Shown here one piece after another: positions 20,236 to 30,814 of a stretch of 64,000 nt of DNA. The notes under the pieces were generated by a model, which made no database searches, was not told where the DNA came from, and saw nothing but the letters and a program-made list of their open reading frames with translations. The stretch is from assembly GCA_018136815.1 (NCBI GenBank), contig CM030938.1, positions 4,922,749-4,986,748 on the forward strand. The letters run 5' to 3'. Numbering within the stretch: position 1 is the first letter of the stretch; every line of letters begins with the position of its first letter. Made by a program: the position numbers and the translations under genes. This stretch comes from Isochrysis galbana (Eukaryota; Haptophyta; Isochrysidales; Isochrysidaceae).

Positions 20236-20709
20236 TCACACCTTGTCACAGACGATTCGGCCCCCAAAGCCGCCTGGCCCCCGCCTAGCGGAGACGCCAC
20301 ACACGGCAGTGAATGTCTTGAGCGATCTGAAGTCGGATGCTTTGCTGTTTCGGGACCTGTCCGCCGAGCGCGCCAGGCTAGCATCGATCGACGCGCCCTG
20401 CGCAGTCTCTTCGGCAGGCGGCTCTGCTCGGACAGGCGCTGCGCCGGTGTCAGAGACTGCAATGGCTGCGAGTACGCGCGCCCGCTTGGCCTCCAGCCCG
20501 GCCTCGAGAGTACCGAAGCGCTTGCGCAGCAGCGACCGCTGCAGAGCGCTTGCGCCCGATCCCTCTCCAAGCACCTCGGAAGCAAACTCTTCCGTGAGGC
20601 CGGCCTCGGCGATGTCGGCGACAGTGGAGACCTTCTGCTTGGAGCACCAGTCGACGGCCTTGGGGAGATACTCCTCGAGGGAGCCCTCGAAGAGGTCATC
20701 CAAGTCCAT
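20236..20709 (-). CDS. Exon of an uncharacterised protein (minus strand)
   Basis: ATG at 20709 opens MDLDDLFEGSLEEYLPKAVD, then QKVSTVADIAEAGLTEEFAS and LLRKRFGTLEAGLEAKRARV, with helix-like spacing of charged and hydrophobic residues. The opposite-strand frame looks like a composition shadow. The frame stays open to a stop at 20236. A donor AAG|GTGTGAC near 20248 would end the exon after CDK, so the gene probably continues leftwards into unresolved exons. The first ~70 residues could form a small all-helical domain, but I do not recognise a family. The region upstream of the ATG is extremely purine/pyrimidine biased. Confidence 0.5.
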   Translation of the reverse strand: MDLDDLFEGSLEEYLPKAVDWCSKQKVSTVADIAEAGLTEEFASEVLGEGSGASALQRSLLRKRFGTLEAGLEAKRARVLAAIAVSDTGAAPVRAEPPAEETAQGASIDASLARSADRSRNSKASDFRSLKTFTAVCGVSARRGPGGFGGRIVCDKV

Positions 20710-21196
20710 GCGCCCGAACGCAGGGCAACGAGGGGCCCGACTGTCCCTCAGGGCCTCTCTGCCTGGTGGTTTGAGGTGGCGGAAGGTTGCTCGTGTCGGA
20801 GTGGGGGGGAAGTTTGGGGGGAGGGGAGAAGGGACGAGAGGGAGAGGGGGAGAGGGGGGGCGAGAGAGAGAGAAGTGGGCGGGGAGAGACAGAGAAAAGA
20901 GGGGGGGGAGAAGGCGGGGGAGGAAGAGAGAAGGGGGGAAGGGAGACAGGCTGGATAGAGAAGAAAGGGATGGAGGTGGAGAAATGTGGGGGATCGCGAG
21001 GGGCGGTCGCGGGGTGGGGAGGGGACGCGGAGAGAGGGAGAAAGGGGGGGCGAGAGAGAGAGAGAGAGAGATGAGAGAGATCTTTGAGGGAGGGAGGGAA
21101 GGAGAGGGGGAGAGAGAGAAGAGAAGAGGGGGCCGCGATACGAATCTTTTCGCCGCCGCCGCCGCCGCCCCCTCGCGCGCGCGCGCCCCCTCCCTT

Positions 21197-21233
<37 letters not shown>

Positions 21234-21282
21234 CGCGCACGAATTCTCTCTCTCCTGTTCCCTCTCTCTCTCTCTCTCTCCC

Positions 21283-21327
<45 letters not shown>

Positions 21328-22100
21328 CTTTCACCCACTCCCATTCCCAAGGAACGGCGGAGGGGGCGGCGAGGGGCTCTGTGCTCTTCCCGCCGGGCCT
21401 CGCGCCCGCCCCCCCCGCGCGCGCCCTCTCCTCTCTCCTCTCTCCCCTCTCCCCTCTTCTCTCTCCTCTCTCCTCTCTCCTCTCTCCCCTCTCCCCTCTT
21501 CTCTCTTCTCTTCTCTCTCCTCTCTTCTCTTCTCTCCCTCCCTCTCTTCCCTTCTCTTCCCTCTCCTCTCTTCTCTCCCTCCCTCCCTCTCTCCCCCCTC
21601 GCGCCGAATCCCCCCCTTCCCGCGTCTCCCCAACCTTCTCCCCTCGCCGATTCTCTTCGCCCACCGCCCAGATCGCATCTCCCCCCCCCCCCGCGCGGCT
21701 CTCCTCTCCCCCCACCACATTCTTCCGCACCTTCTCCCCCCTTCCCCCGGCTCGGACCCGGACCCCTCTCTCTCGCCGCGCGGGGCGCCACCCCCCCTCC
21801 CCCCTTCTCTGCCCAATCTTCGGCTGGCGAATCCTTCTCTTACTCTCGGGTCCCCCCAGCGGTCCCCGACGCTCGGCGCGGGGCGGGGATGGGCCACTTC
21901 ATCGCCGGGGCGGGCTGGCCGCGAGCTCGGAGCGAGATCGTGTGGGAGGGGGGGGGGCGGCGCTCCACAAGATTTTCGAGTCGGAAGCGCCCCCCTTTTT
22001 CCCAATCTCGTCGGCCGGAGGTGTGGGATTCCGAGCGGGTCCTCCGCTCCCCTCTTCTGAAAGGGGGCGGGGGGGAGAAGCTTTGAGGGCGGGGGGGTCC
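20710..22100. repeat. Long low-complexity region with a purine-to-pyrimidine strand switch
   Basis: The + strand is GA-rich from about 20780 to 21135, then switches to CCG, poly-C (about 21202-21230), CT microsatellite (about 21245-21325) and CTCTCC-rich sequence to about 21600, followed by C-rich DNA. Open frames of several hundred codons on both strands here are Pro/Ser/Leu or Gly/Arg/Glu translations of this sequence and are not credible genes. Confidence 0.75.
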
Positions 22101-25100
22101 GATCTCGAGGGCGGGAGGGGAAGGGGGGGAGGGGCGGCGGCGGCGGCGGGCGGCCACGAAAGCCCCGCGCCACTTCCCGGCGGGGGGGGGAAGGGAAGAG
22201 GGCAATACTGCGACTCCGCGTTCAGAAATGGGAGATGGGGTACCGATCCTGATCCGTCTTGGAAGGACGAGGCCGCGACGTCCTCGTCCCGCCCTTCCCC
22301 CTTCCCGCCCCCCCCCCCCCCTTCCCCCCCCCACCCCACCCCCCTCTCCCCCTTCTTCTCTCTCTCTCCCTCTCTCCCCCTCTCCGCCGCTCCGTCGCGG
22401 CCTGCGCGCCCCTGCCCCCTGACCGTCGGCCGATGCGAACCCCCCCGCACACCCATCCCACCCCCCACGGACGGCCGGGCGGAGGCGCCTGTCGATAGAT
22501 CGACGCGCATCGATGACGCACCTGATTCCAGCCGCTCCCGCCCGCATCCGGCGCGCTGGTGCGCCTGCAAGGATGGCAAAAACTGCCGCCTGGGCATGAG
22601 CTGGCGCTGCGCGCATGTGCAGGCAGACGGGGCAGTCGCCTTGTGTGGCTTGGCAGGAGCTCACCGCGGCCCTCTTCGCCCGATGGGACTTTTGCTGCAT
22701 TTCGGCCCACAATCCGCCGCTTCTGAGCGACAGATCAACCAGGGACGGCCGGCATGCTCGCCTGATTTGCGTCATCAGCAGAAGAGTGGTCAGAGCGCTG
22801 CGGCAGCCTCCTCTGTTGGTAGAGTGTAGGCATCACGAACGCGAGAGCCAGACAGCGTCCCAATCGGCCTGCTTGCGTCCTGGATGGCTCCTACGAGTGA
22901 AATGCCGTGCGTGTGCTCCTTCGGACACGGAAGCGAAGAACACCCAGATGCCTCCGGCTTCCTGTCAATGGAGGAAAGCTCCCGACACTTAACCTGGGGT
23001 CATGCAAGCTTGCCAGCGTCCAATTGGACCGATGGCGCCATCGATTGCTTCGAACACAAGGCTGTGCTGCTGCTGCTTCCCCCCCGTATCCCTCGGACGC
23101 GGGACGTCTGACCAGGCGCCGGCTGCCTCAAATAGCGATGGCATTGCTCATAGGACATGGCTTCATACCCTCCTCCGACTCGTATTGATTGGATGCGTGC
23201 CTACAACCGCTTCACACTCGGGGCCATCACTGCCTGGCGTATTGCGTCGCGCTGAACTTTCATCGCACTTTGTACAACGGATGCCAACTGATAGCGGCAG
23301 TCGGAGCTTTTGTTGGGAGGAGCATTTGCCAAGCGCACGCACCAATGCCCGCCCAGCTCACATTCCGTCGAGCGTTGTACTGCTGCGCAGACTGTGCCGG
23401 ACCTTGAGCGGAGCGGGCGCACACTCTTCACACCAAGAGGGCTGAGCAATGAAGGCGCCAAGCTGCAAATGTCTGCTCGCTTGGCTTGGCAAGCCGTCGT
23501 GATCGTTGAGTCGCCGTGCGAGTTGAGTAATCCCAACCCAGAAGAAGGCTGTAGAAAGTCATTTGTCCCGGGCTTGCATCTCCCACGATTGCGTGAACTT
23601 CTCAGCCTCAATCGTGGTGTCAAGACGGTACGTTACAATGTTGACCCCAACATCTCTCGGTGGCCGACGCAACCGCAGCTGCAGCTGGAGATTCTCCCAT
23701 GCGCGGGGCAGACTGCTGCTGGATAGATGCAATGCCGTTGCTCGGGAATGGCTCGAATTTACTGACTTGATGTCGAGCTCATGGGCTAGCCCGCTCGGTG
23801 TGCATTGCTCCTCCAAGCGGCAGTGCGCTTCGCAATCCTCGTCGTCACGCGCTGGCAAACGAATCGTAAGTTCAGAGCACAAAAGCTAATGATTATGGGG
23901 AAGTGGCGCGCACACACGTAAATGAGTAGCTGGTGCGCGCGCGCGTACGTACAAGTGATGAGACGCCGTTGGATATTGATGGGTCGAATCCAGAGTACTT
24001 CGTAGTACTACTAGTATTTACAATTCATTAATGGCACGCCAATGCCCATGAAACAAAATCGGGCACACGCTATAGTGGGCGCTGGGAGGGCCGGCGCAGT
24101 CGTGTGCCGCCCCCGCCTCCCTCCCCTCTGAGGGCGAGACACCGGCTGAGGCGACGACCCGCGAAGAGTCCTCGTGTGGAGTAGGGAGAGGAGCTGTGGC
24201 TGTGTTGCATGTGAAGGTGGTGGGGTTGGTGCCTGTAACATGTGAAGTACAATTCTTGGGGAACATGGGGCATGGACTGCCAGAGGCGAGGGAGGCACGC
24301 GACGGGGTCGACACACGTAGCCTCACGGCGAGCATTCAAGGAAATAACACGCTACCGGCTTTCTGGAAGCATACGCTTGAAAATTTTCGAGGCGTTAAAA
24401 TCCTTAAGGAAACAATCACAGCTAGAAGGGGCCCGGGGTGCTCCTGTATGGATATGGCATAACCTTTTTCACAAAGCGCCGGCAATACATCACTTTCCCT
24501 CGTTCTTCTACTTGTGGATGTACACGCTCCGACGCTCCGTCAATGACGTCGCCACTCCAAGTTGCCGTGGAACCCCAAGCTGCTCTTCAGCGTGCTTACG
24601 CGCCGCGCACAGTAGACCTTGAAGGCGATAAGATCGGCCGTGCGTGAGTTGCATTCGGCCAGGGTGATCTCATCTGCCAGTCACCTGCAGTGGCTTGAGA
24701 GCTTGCATGCGTGCGGCGTATGTATGCTTTTGTACGCAGGTCACGCCTTCGCTCGGCACTTGTGTACCGGAAGAGCGTCCGAGTGGGCGAGTCCATGTCG
24801 ACGCAGTGGACAATGCCGTATTTTTCATGAATGATCGACACCGATCACCGCCAATTGACTCAGCGTCAGACCAGCCTCGTCACGCAGCTGCTCTTTCGTC
24901 CAAAATCCGCGCGTCGGTAAGACGCGCCGTCGGCGCTCTCTTTTGCGCGCTTGCTCTGCCGTTTCATTCATGTGCCGCGGTTTGCGCAACAGGACGAATG
25001 CACCTACTCCGTCGGTGCGGAAACTGCCCATTTCCGTTGTATATTGTATCGCTTAGGCCTCAGCAAGCACTGGACCGGGCAAGCGTCGAAAGTGAGCGTA

Positions 25101-25262
25101 TTGAGGATCGGGCTTCCATCTAGAACGGGAGAGCATCGCGAACATCTTCCGACAGCTGGGCGTAGAACTAGTGGAGAACAAGCCGGCCTGGGCACGAAGG
25201 GTGAAGGGTGAAGCCGGCCTGGGCATCGAAGGGTGAAGCCGGCCTCGGCATGAAGGTTTCGT
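22101..25262. other. 3-kb stretch without a supported gene
   Basis: No family recognised. A Cys-containing plus-strand peptide WCACKDGKNCRLGMSWRC is encoded near 22558-22611 but lies inside a frame of poor quality. C-rich runs occur at 22305-22335. A three-copy tandem repeat with unit about AAGGGTGAAGCCGGCCTGGG lies at 25197-25255, just left of the second LINE-related insertion. Confidence 0.35.
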
Positions 25263-25280
25263 TTGTGATGCGCAAATATA
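25263..25280. repeat. Target-site duplication, left, 18 bp
   Basis: TTGTGATGCGCAAATATA, repeated exactly at 26365-26382. Confidence 0.9.
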
Positions 25281-26364
25281 TATTTTAAATTGTTAACAAA
25301 TTTTTATGGGTCGCGGCGCGGCAAAGGAACGGAACTAGCGCTAACTCAAGGCAGGACTCCCTGCCGCGGCAAGCGCAAGCACCCTTCCCCCTTATGCCAC
25401 CCAGCTCTTCACTAGCTTTCTACGTGCGCTAGCTGGAGCGCCCCTCCCTCCACACTCAAACAGCCCCCCACGCCAAGATCCTGTTCTGGTCTCGCAGGCA
25501 AGGGGGCCTAATGGGAGGGAGAGGAGCAACTCCTCAGAGAGGAGCTGTGGGGAAGGAGATGTCTGAGTGGGGGCGCTATACCCTTGCGCTAGGCATGGGC
25601 AGCGACGCCGCCTCAAGACATATCCTCCCTCATGTCTTGAGATCGGGAGTGATAGACTGAGGCTGTGGGAGTGGGGAGGTTTGGTATTGAGGTAGTGTTG
25701 AGAACGGGGGACGAGAACGGGAACGAGAACGAGAACGAGAGCGACGAACGAAGAACGACAGACGACAGACGGCTAGGGTCCGCTGGACCGACGAGATGAC
25801 ACTACACTCACGTCAACACTCTCCACACTAATGTATCCTTATCACGGAACGCACAGGAACCTGCTGACAGACCGAACAAGGAAGAGAATGCCGACAAGAG
25901 AGCGACGGGGCGACGGACGATCCGACGGGGACGACAGTTACGCACAAGAATAAGGAGGGAATCTTTCGAAAACCCTTAAGTGAGTTGATGAAGACCGAAG
26001 TAAAATAGCGCCACGATATAATCCAACGGCCAACACCTGAGGGGGAATCAGGGTCACACATGGGGGCGGTTCCTTGCACCGGCGATACCTGAACGCGCGA
26101 CTTAGCCTAAAAAGGCGAGGAGCACGCAAGGAGGTAAGCCAGGTGAGGGGCAAGCAGGCGACAAGGGAGGCAACAAAGGAGGCGAGGGCAAAGAGGGCGA
26201 ATGGGCGAATGTAGGACCCTGCGACGGTGACCGGTGGCTAGCCTGCAAGGAGGGAACACAGAAACGCCAACAACTTCTAAAACAAAAAGGTCGATCGCGG
26301 ATGCGACAGCTTGGGAGCGGTCGCGGCACGCTCCATAGGTCAAACTATAACAATAGTTTTGTTG
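25281..26364 (-). mobile_element. LINE-related non-autonomous retroelement, copy 2
   Basis: A 1084-bp insertion flanked by an exact 18-bp direct repeat. The 5' end on the minus strand (AAAACTATTGTTATAGTTTG, then ATG for MERAATAP) and the 3' ~355 bp (25290-25645, ending in an AT-rich tail) match copy 1 at 15059-16196. The middle (about 25650-26310) is unrelated to copy 1. It starts near TGTTGAGAACGGGGG and ends GGATGCGACA, so it might itself be a solo LTR of another family (TG...CA), but no target duplication is evident. No intact coding frame remains. Confidence 0.82.
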
Positions 26365-26382
26365 TTGTGATGCGCAAATATA
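26365..26382. repeat. Target-site duplication, right, 18 bp
   Basis: Exact copy of 25263-25280. Confidence 0.9.
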
Positions 26383-27001
26383 CGTGTAGCAGATGAACCC
26401 CGTCTCAATTATGTGACTGGAACAATAGAATATAAAGCGTTATGTTCGAAAACACAACACCGTCACACTCCTAAGTAAGTAAAAAAAAAGGCCGCCTGGC
26501 GCCTGGTCCTCTTTCGACGGAACGCGACTTTGCCTTACGCCGCACATGTAGCGCGGAGATTTTTAAGAATTTTTTTCTTCTCCGGTGTGCCCTCCGTCCC
26601 AGCGCCTCCGATGGATTTCACAGAGAATGTTACATTTCATTGCCTCTTTGCCAACACGCATAGCACAGCCTGGCTTGGCTCAAGCCAACCAATCACAACA
26701 CGAAACGCACGCTGATCGCGAAACATCGGTCGTTGGCCATCAGTTGGCCGACTGGCGACTAGCACGGGAGCTCCTAGAATAGTCTAACTCCCTCTTGCCC
26801 TCTCCCCGTGCCCCGGCTAGATGAGGCGTACAAGGATGGTGCCAATACGCTTTTCCGAGCTTGGGGCGTCCTAACGGTCACATCATCCGCACGCAATCGC
26901 AGGGCTCTCGAGTACGCGAACACGCTTAGGTCGCCAACATCCCGCGACGACTCGCAGTACTGCAGCCTCAATGCTCGCGAATACTGAGCCTATCAAATGC
27001 A
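26383..27001. other. Intergenic region downstream of the MORN gene
   Basis: No gene seen. It should contain the 3' UTR and polyadenylation site of the minus-strand MORN gene. Confidence 0.4.
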
Positions 27002-29708
27002 TCAAAGGTCGGGAACATTCCAAGGAGAGGCCGCATGCAGCGTGAGCTGCCCTGGTCCCGAGATGACACCGGCAGACCAAAAGCCGGCGAATGAGTCGCC
27101 GTTGGCAAAAGACAGAGTTCCCTTGCCCTCCTTTCGACCAGCGGCCCATTCACCATCGTACTTCGAGCCGTCAGCATGGTGGAAAACGCCATGGCCATGT
27201 CGCTTGTCGTCAAGCCAGTTGCCCTCATACCTGGGAAGTTGTCGCAAAGGGTGGGTCTATCAACACATATACGTCAGAGTCATGCTACGAACACGAGACA
27301 AAGGGATCACATATCTCGCCATACCGATTGTTATTGGCGTAGATAAGAACTCCGTAGCCTGTTGCGCGATCCGCATTCCATTCTCCACGAAACATGTCAC
27401 CGTTGGCATAGTACAACTCGCCTAAGTTGTCATGCATGGGTGCATCAAAAATTATCTCGCGGTGCGCGCGGTATTCACACGACGGCTGTGATGCACCTCG
27501 ATCTGTAGCATGCAATACTTGCGATGCGCGCGTACCTTGTCCCTGCTTTTTGCCTGCCACCCACTCGCCCACATATTTGTCACCGTGCAAATATGTCAGA
27601 GTTCCTTTGCCGTGGGCCTTGTCATCGGACCAATAGCCCTCATATCTAAATAATAGAGGGAGACGCGACGTCGGTGGAGCGAGCGATGCGTAATGCGCTG
27701 ACTCCTGGGCCTCCAAGAGCTGAATGCATTCCAGCACGGCCAAAAGTGGAATTCGCGGCTGTGCCGCTCGCTAGTAGAGGCGCGGTTGGCTTGTGGCCCT
27801 CGAGGCCGGCAATCAACTATCGCTAGACTCGCAAGTTTTCAGCGGCACTAAAAGACCCGACACCGCACCGTTCTCCATTGATGTATTGAAGTGTGCCGTA
27901 GCCTTCCTTGTAGTCGTCTTTCCACTCCCCATCGTATTTATTCCCATTGGGAAATGTGTACAAGCCACGACCGTGCATCTTTCCGTCAACCCATTCGCCC
28001 TCGTAAATGCCGCCGTCGGAGTAGAAGTATCTGGTATGCAAAGGAGGGATGTGTGATCGACCGCGGTGCGGATAAATATGGGTGCAATTATTGAGAGCAG
28101 CGATGCGAATGGCGGAGGCGTTGTGCGCAGATCAAAGCGCAGTGCACGAGCCGGTGTCTCGTAGCACAGCCGATTCACAAATGCCTGGTACGAGGAGTGT
28201 GCCTCAGCCTAGAAGACTGTCGCCTCTCCGCCAGAGCAAGCCTCGCCCGTCCCCGCGAACATCTTACTCCCCCGCAGAGAACTTACTTGCCAAAGCCGTG
28301 CATCTTGCCGTCAAGCCAATCACCCTCATACTTCTCAGCAACGCCGCCCTCTGGAGCTGCATATGTCACGGTGCCTTTTCCGTGGCGCCGATCATCTTTC
28401 CAATCGCCCTCATAACGGTCGCCGTCAGCGTAAGTGTAGGTACCTCGCCCGTGCATCTTCCCTGTGTACATAACGAAAGGTGTGTTCGCCGCTCGTCAAA
28501 TGTCGAAACATGGTGGGTAATGCTGGGCGCTGCCTTGCGCTATTCTCCTCGTGGATCAAGAACCCGCTTCGAGTTCAGTCCATGCACACATCTGCTAACC
28601 GAACTCAACGTGACGCAGGTAAGCAAGTACGCGAGGAGTGCGTGAAGGCGCGACATGGCCACGCGGGTCGGCATCCGCCGCACTTTCTCGACCACCATCC
28701 ACATTAAACAGTATCCCTGTGCACAATTGGTTCGTCTTGCAAGTCCATGCCCACCAGGCATATGGTGCACACGAAAGCCCTTGCATCACAGAAAGAGAAA
28801 CGCATCTCACCGTCACGCCATTCTCCCTGATAGCGATCACCGTCAGCATACCACAAGGTGCCCTGTCCATTGATCTTCCCATCGACCCATTCGCCCTCAT
28901 ACCTGAGGCAGCAAGGATGTCAGTTTCAGGGCTGGGAAACATACCATACGCTTCGCCTCGGCACCAGTGCATAAGGCTAGCGGCCTCAGCCACGGGCACT
29001 GGAACGCACCGATTTCCCGACGCATAGATCGAGACGCCTCGGCCGTGTACCTTGTCATCGATCCACTCGCCCTCGAAGCGGCCGCCGTCCGCGTACGAGT
29101 ATACACCATACCCGTGCCGCTTGCCTGTGACCGCGGCACAAGCGCTTAAGGTGATACGAGCCGTCGCCTCGTCGCTCGCCTGTGCACACCGCACTGCCTG
29201 TCCCTCTCGCTAGAGTTTCCTCCTTGGCCCCTCCAACTCCACTCCCCACTCCTCTCCCTCCCCCCTTTCCCACCCTCTCTTTGGTCCCCACTCCAGTCGC
29301 TTTGCCTTCCTCTTTCTGCCTCACTTTCGCTCCCGACACTTGAGTGCCCCACCCACCCATCAGTCACCTACCCGCCGCCTCTGGCCAACTGCTCTTCTTT
29401 CACTCCCTCTCCCTCCCCTTCTGCTCCCGCCTCAGCCCTCCTCTCCTCTCTGCTCCTCTCTTCTCTCCCTTCGGCCCCCCCCGATCTTTCCTCTCCCTCC
29501 CTCCCTCTCCCTCCCTCACTCCTTCCCCCTCCCCCTCCCTCCCTCTTTCCCTCCCTCTCCCTTCCTCCCCCCCGCCCAAGCTCTCTCTCTCTCTCTCTCT
29601 CTCACCATACTCGAAGTCGCCTTCGTACTTCTCGTTGTTGGCGTAGACAAGCGAGCCCTTGCCGTGCATCTGGCCCTTCTCCATCGCACCCGTGTACAGC
29701 ATCCCCAT
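27002..29708 (-). CDS. MORN-repeat protein, eight exons, 360 aa
   Basis: Exons (minus strand): 29606-29708, 29010-29124, 28811-28902, 28287-28461, 27869-28030, 27536-27645, 27325-27421, 27002-27230. All introns are GT-AG, phases (1,2,1,2,2,1,2) agree at every join, and the total is 1083 nt including TGA. The start is the ATG of [18 protein letters not shown]. Nearly the whole protein is MORN motifs (YEGEW.DGK.HG.GTY.Y.DG type), about 15 of them; examples are [19 protein letters not shown] and [19 protein letters not shown]. The C-terminal tail is short ([17 protein letters not shown]). MORN repeats form a rigid beta-structure and in protists commonly occur in membrane-, cytoskeleton- or flagellum-associated scaffolds. 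No catalytic domain is present, so the role here is inferred only as scaffold. The first intron is filled with GA repeats on the sense strand. Confidence 0.93.
29205..29600 (-). repeat. CT-rich (sense GA-rich) tract in MORN intron 1
   Basis: Pyrimidine-rich on +, purine-rich on the coding strand. It occupies most of the 481-bp first intron and starts directly at the donor (G|GTGAGAGAGAG). Confidence 0.85.
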
Positions 29709-29719
29709 GGCTTCCTCTC

Positions 29720-30290
29720 TCTCTCTCTCTCTCCCCCCCCCCCCTCTCCCTCTGCGAGCCCACCGCGCGCCTCGCCACGCCGGTCGAGCGTTGCTCACCC
29801 AACCGAGGCGGTTTTTAGATTCTCTCCCTCTCTCTCTCTTCCTCTCTCTCCCTCTCTTCTCTCTCTCTTCCTCTCTCTCTTCTCTCTCTCTCCCTCCCTC
29901 TCTCTCTCTTCCTCTCTCTCTTCCTCTCTGTCTTCCTCTCTCTCTTCCTCTCTCTCTTCCTCTCTCTCTTCTCTCTCTCTCCCTCCCTCTCTCTCTCTTC
30001 CTCTCTCTCTTCCTCTCTGTCTTCCTCTCTCTCTTCCTCTCTCTCTTCTCTCTCTCTCCCTCTCTCTCTCTCTCTTCCTCTCTCTCTTCCTCTCTGTCTT
30101 CCTCTCTCTCTTCCTCTCTCTCCCTCTCTTCTCTCTCTCTTCCTCTCTCTCTTCTCTCTCTCTCCCTCTCTCTCTCTCTCTTCCTCTCTCTCTTCCTCTC
30201 TGTCTTCCTCTCTCTCTTCCTCTCTCTCTTCCTCTCTCTCTTCTCTCTCTCTCCCTCCCTCTCTCTCTCTTCCTCTCTCTCTCGGTTGGT
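29720..30290. repeat. Degenerate CT/TCTCTTCC satellite-like tract
   Basis: About 570 bp of TCTCTCTCTTCC-type units with a higher-order periodicity, interrupted at 29750-29815 by unique sequence. It lies immediately upstream of the MORN start codon. The 341-codon Leu/Ser/Pro open frame across it is an artefact. Confidence 0.9.
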
Positions 30291-30814
30291 CAGGTAGGAG
30301 TAGGGCAACCGCAACGGGTCGAGATATCGGGGGGGGTCCTAAAGTCACCACAACAACAAAATTGACCTGGTGTCCTGGTGTCCTGGTCGCGTTGGGGGCC
30401 TAGATGGGAAATACAGCGAGGGGAGGTCCAAATACAGTAAATACAGTCTGTATTTGGCCTTCGTCCAAATACAGCCAAATACAGTAACAAATGCAGTACC
30501 GGGGGAGGGGGGCTCCCATGTTACATGTTACAAGGTTACAACCCCCCCCCCCCCCCGTCGTAGGGCGGTCAAACAGGGCTTTTTAAGTATTTTTGACCGT
30601 GAGCGGAAAGCCCCGGCCAAAGCGGCTCGGAGGGTCTCCCCGCCTTTTCAGAATCCTCGTCCGAAAAGACGGTGCGAAGTCCCGTCGGAACCCCCCCCCC
30701 CTTGCACACGCTCTGGCGGCTCACACGAGCAGAACTGGACGTCGCTCTGTCGTATTCCATACGAGGACATACTTTTACTTATAACCTGTGAGTTATTTTA
30801 AGTCTCAAGGTCTC
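30291..30814. other. Intergenic region with a CCAAATACAG cluster
   Basis: No gene is supported. It contains poly-C at about 30543-30556 and the repeat cluster annotated separately. Confidence 0.4.
30411..30490. repeat. Cluster of CCAAATACAG repeats with an inverted copy
   Basis: CCAAATACAG occurs three times forward (near 30428, 30465 and 30475), with extra AAATACAG copies, and once inverted (CTGTATTTGG near 30449), so the block can form a hairpin. It lies about 0.75 kb upstream of the MORN gene. Confidence 0.7.

Noticed and set aside
20243-22829. 605-, 581- and 347-codon frames
   Set aside because: Translations of CT, GA and poly-C tracts; composition follows the repeat and there is no conserved motif.
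29820-30285. CRISPR-like regular repeats
   Set aside because: Units are CT microsatellite variants without unique spacers; eukaryotic context.
29340-30365. 341-codon Leu/Ser/Pro frame and its 304-codon Arg/Glu partner
   Set aside because: Produced by the CT satellite upstream of and inside intron 1 of the MORN gene.
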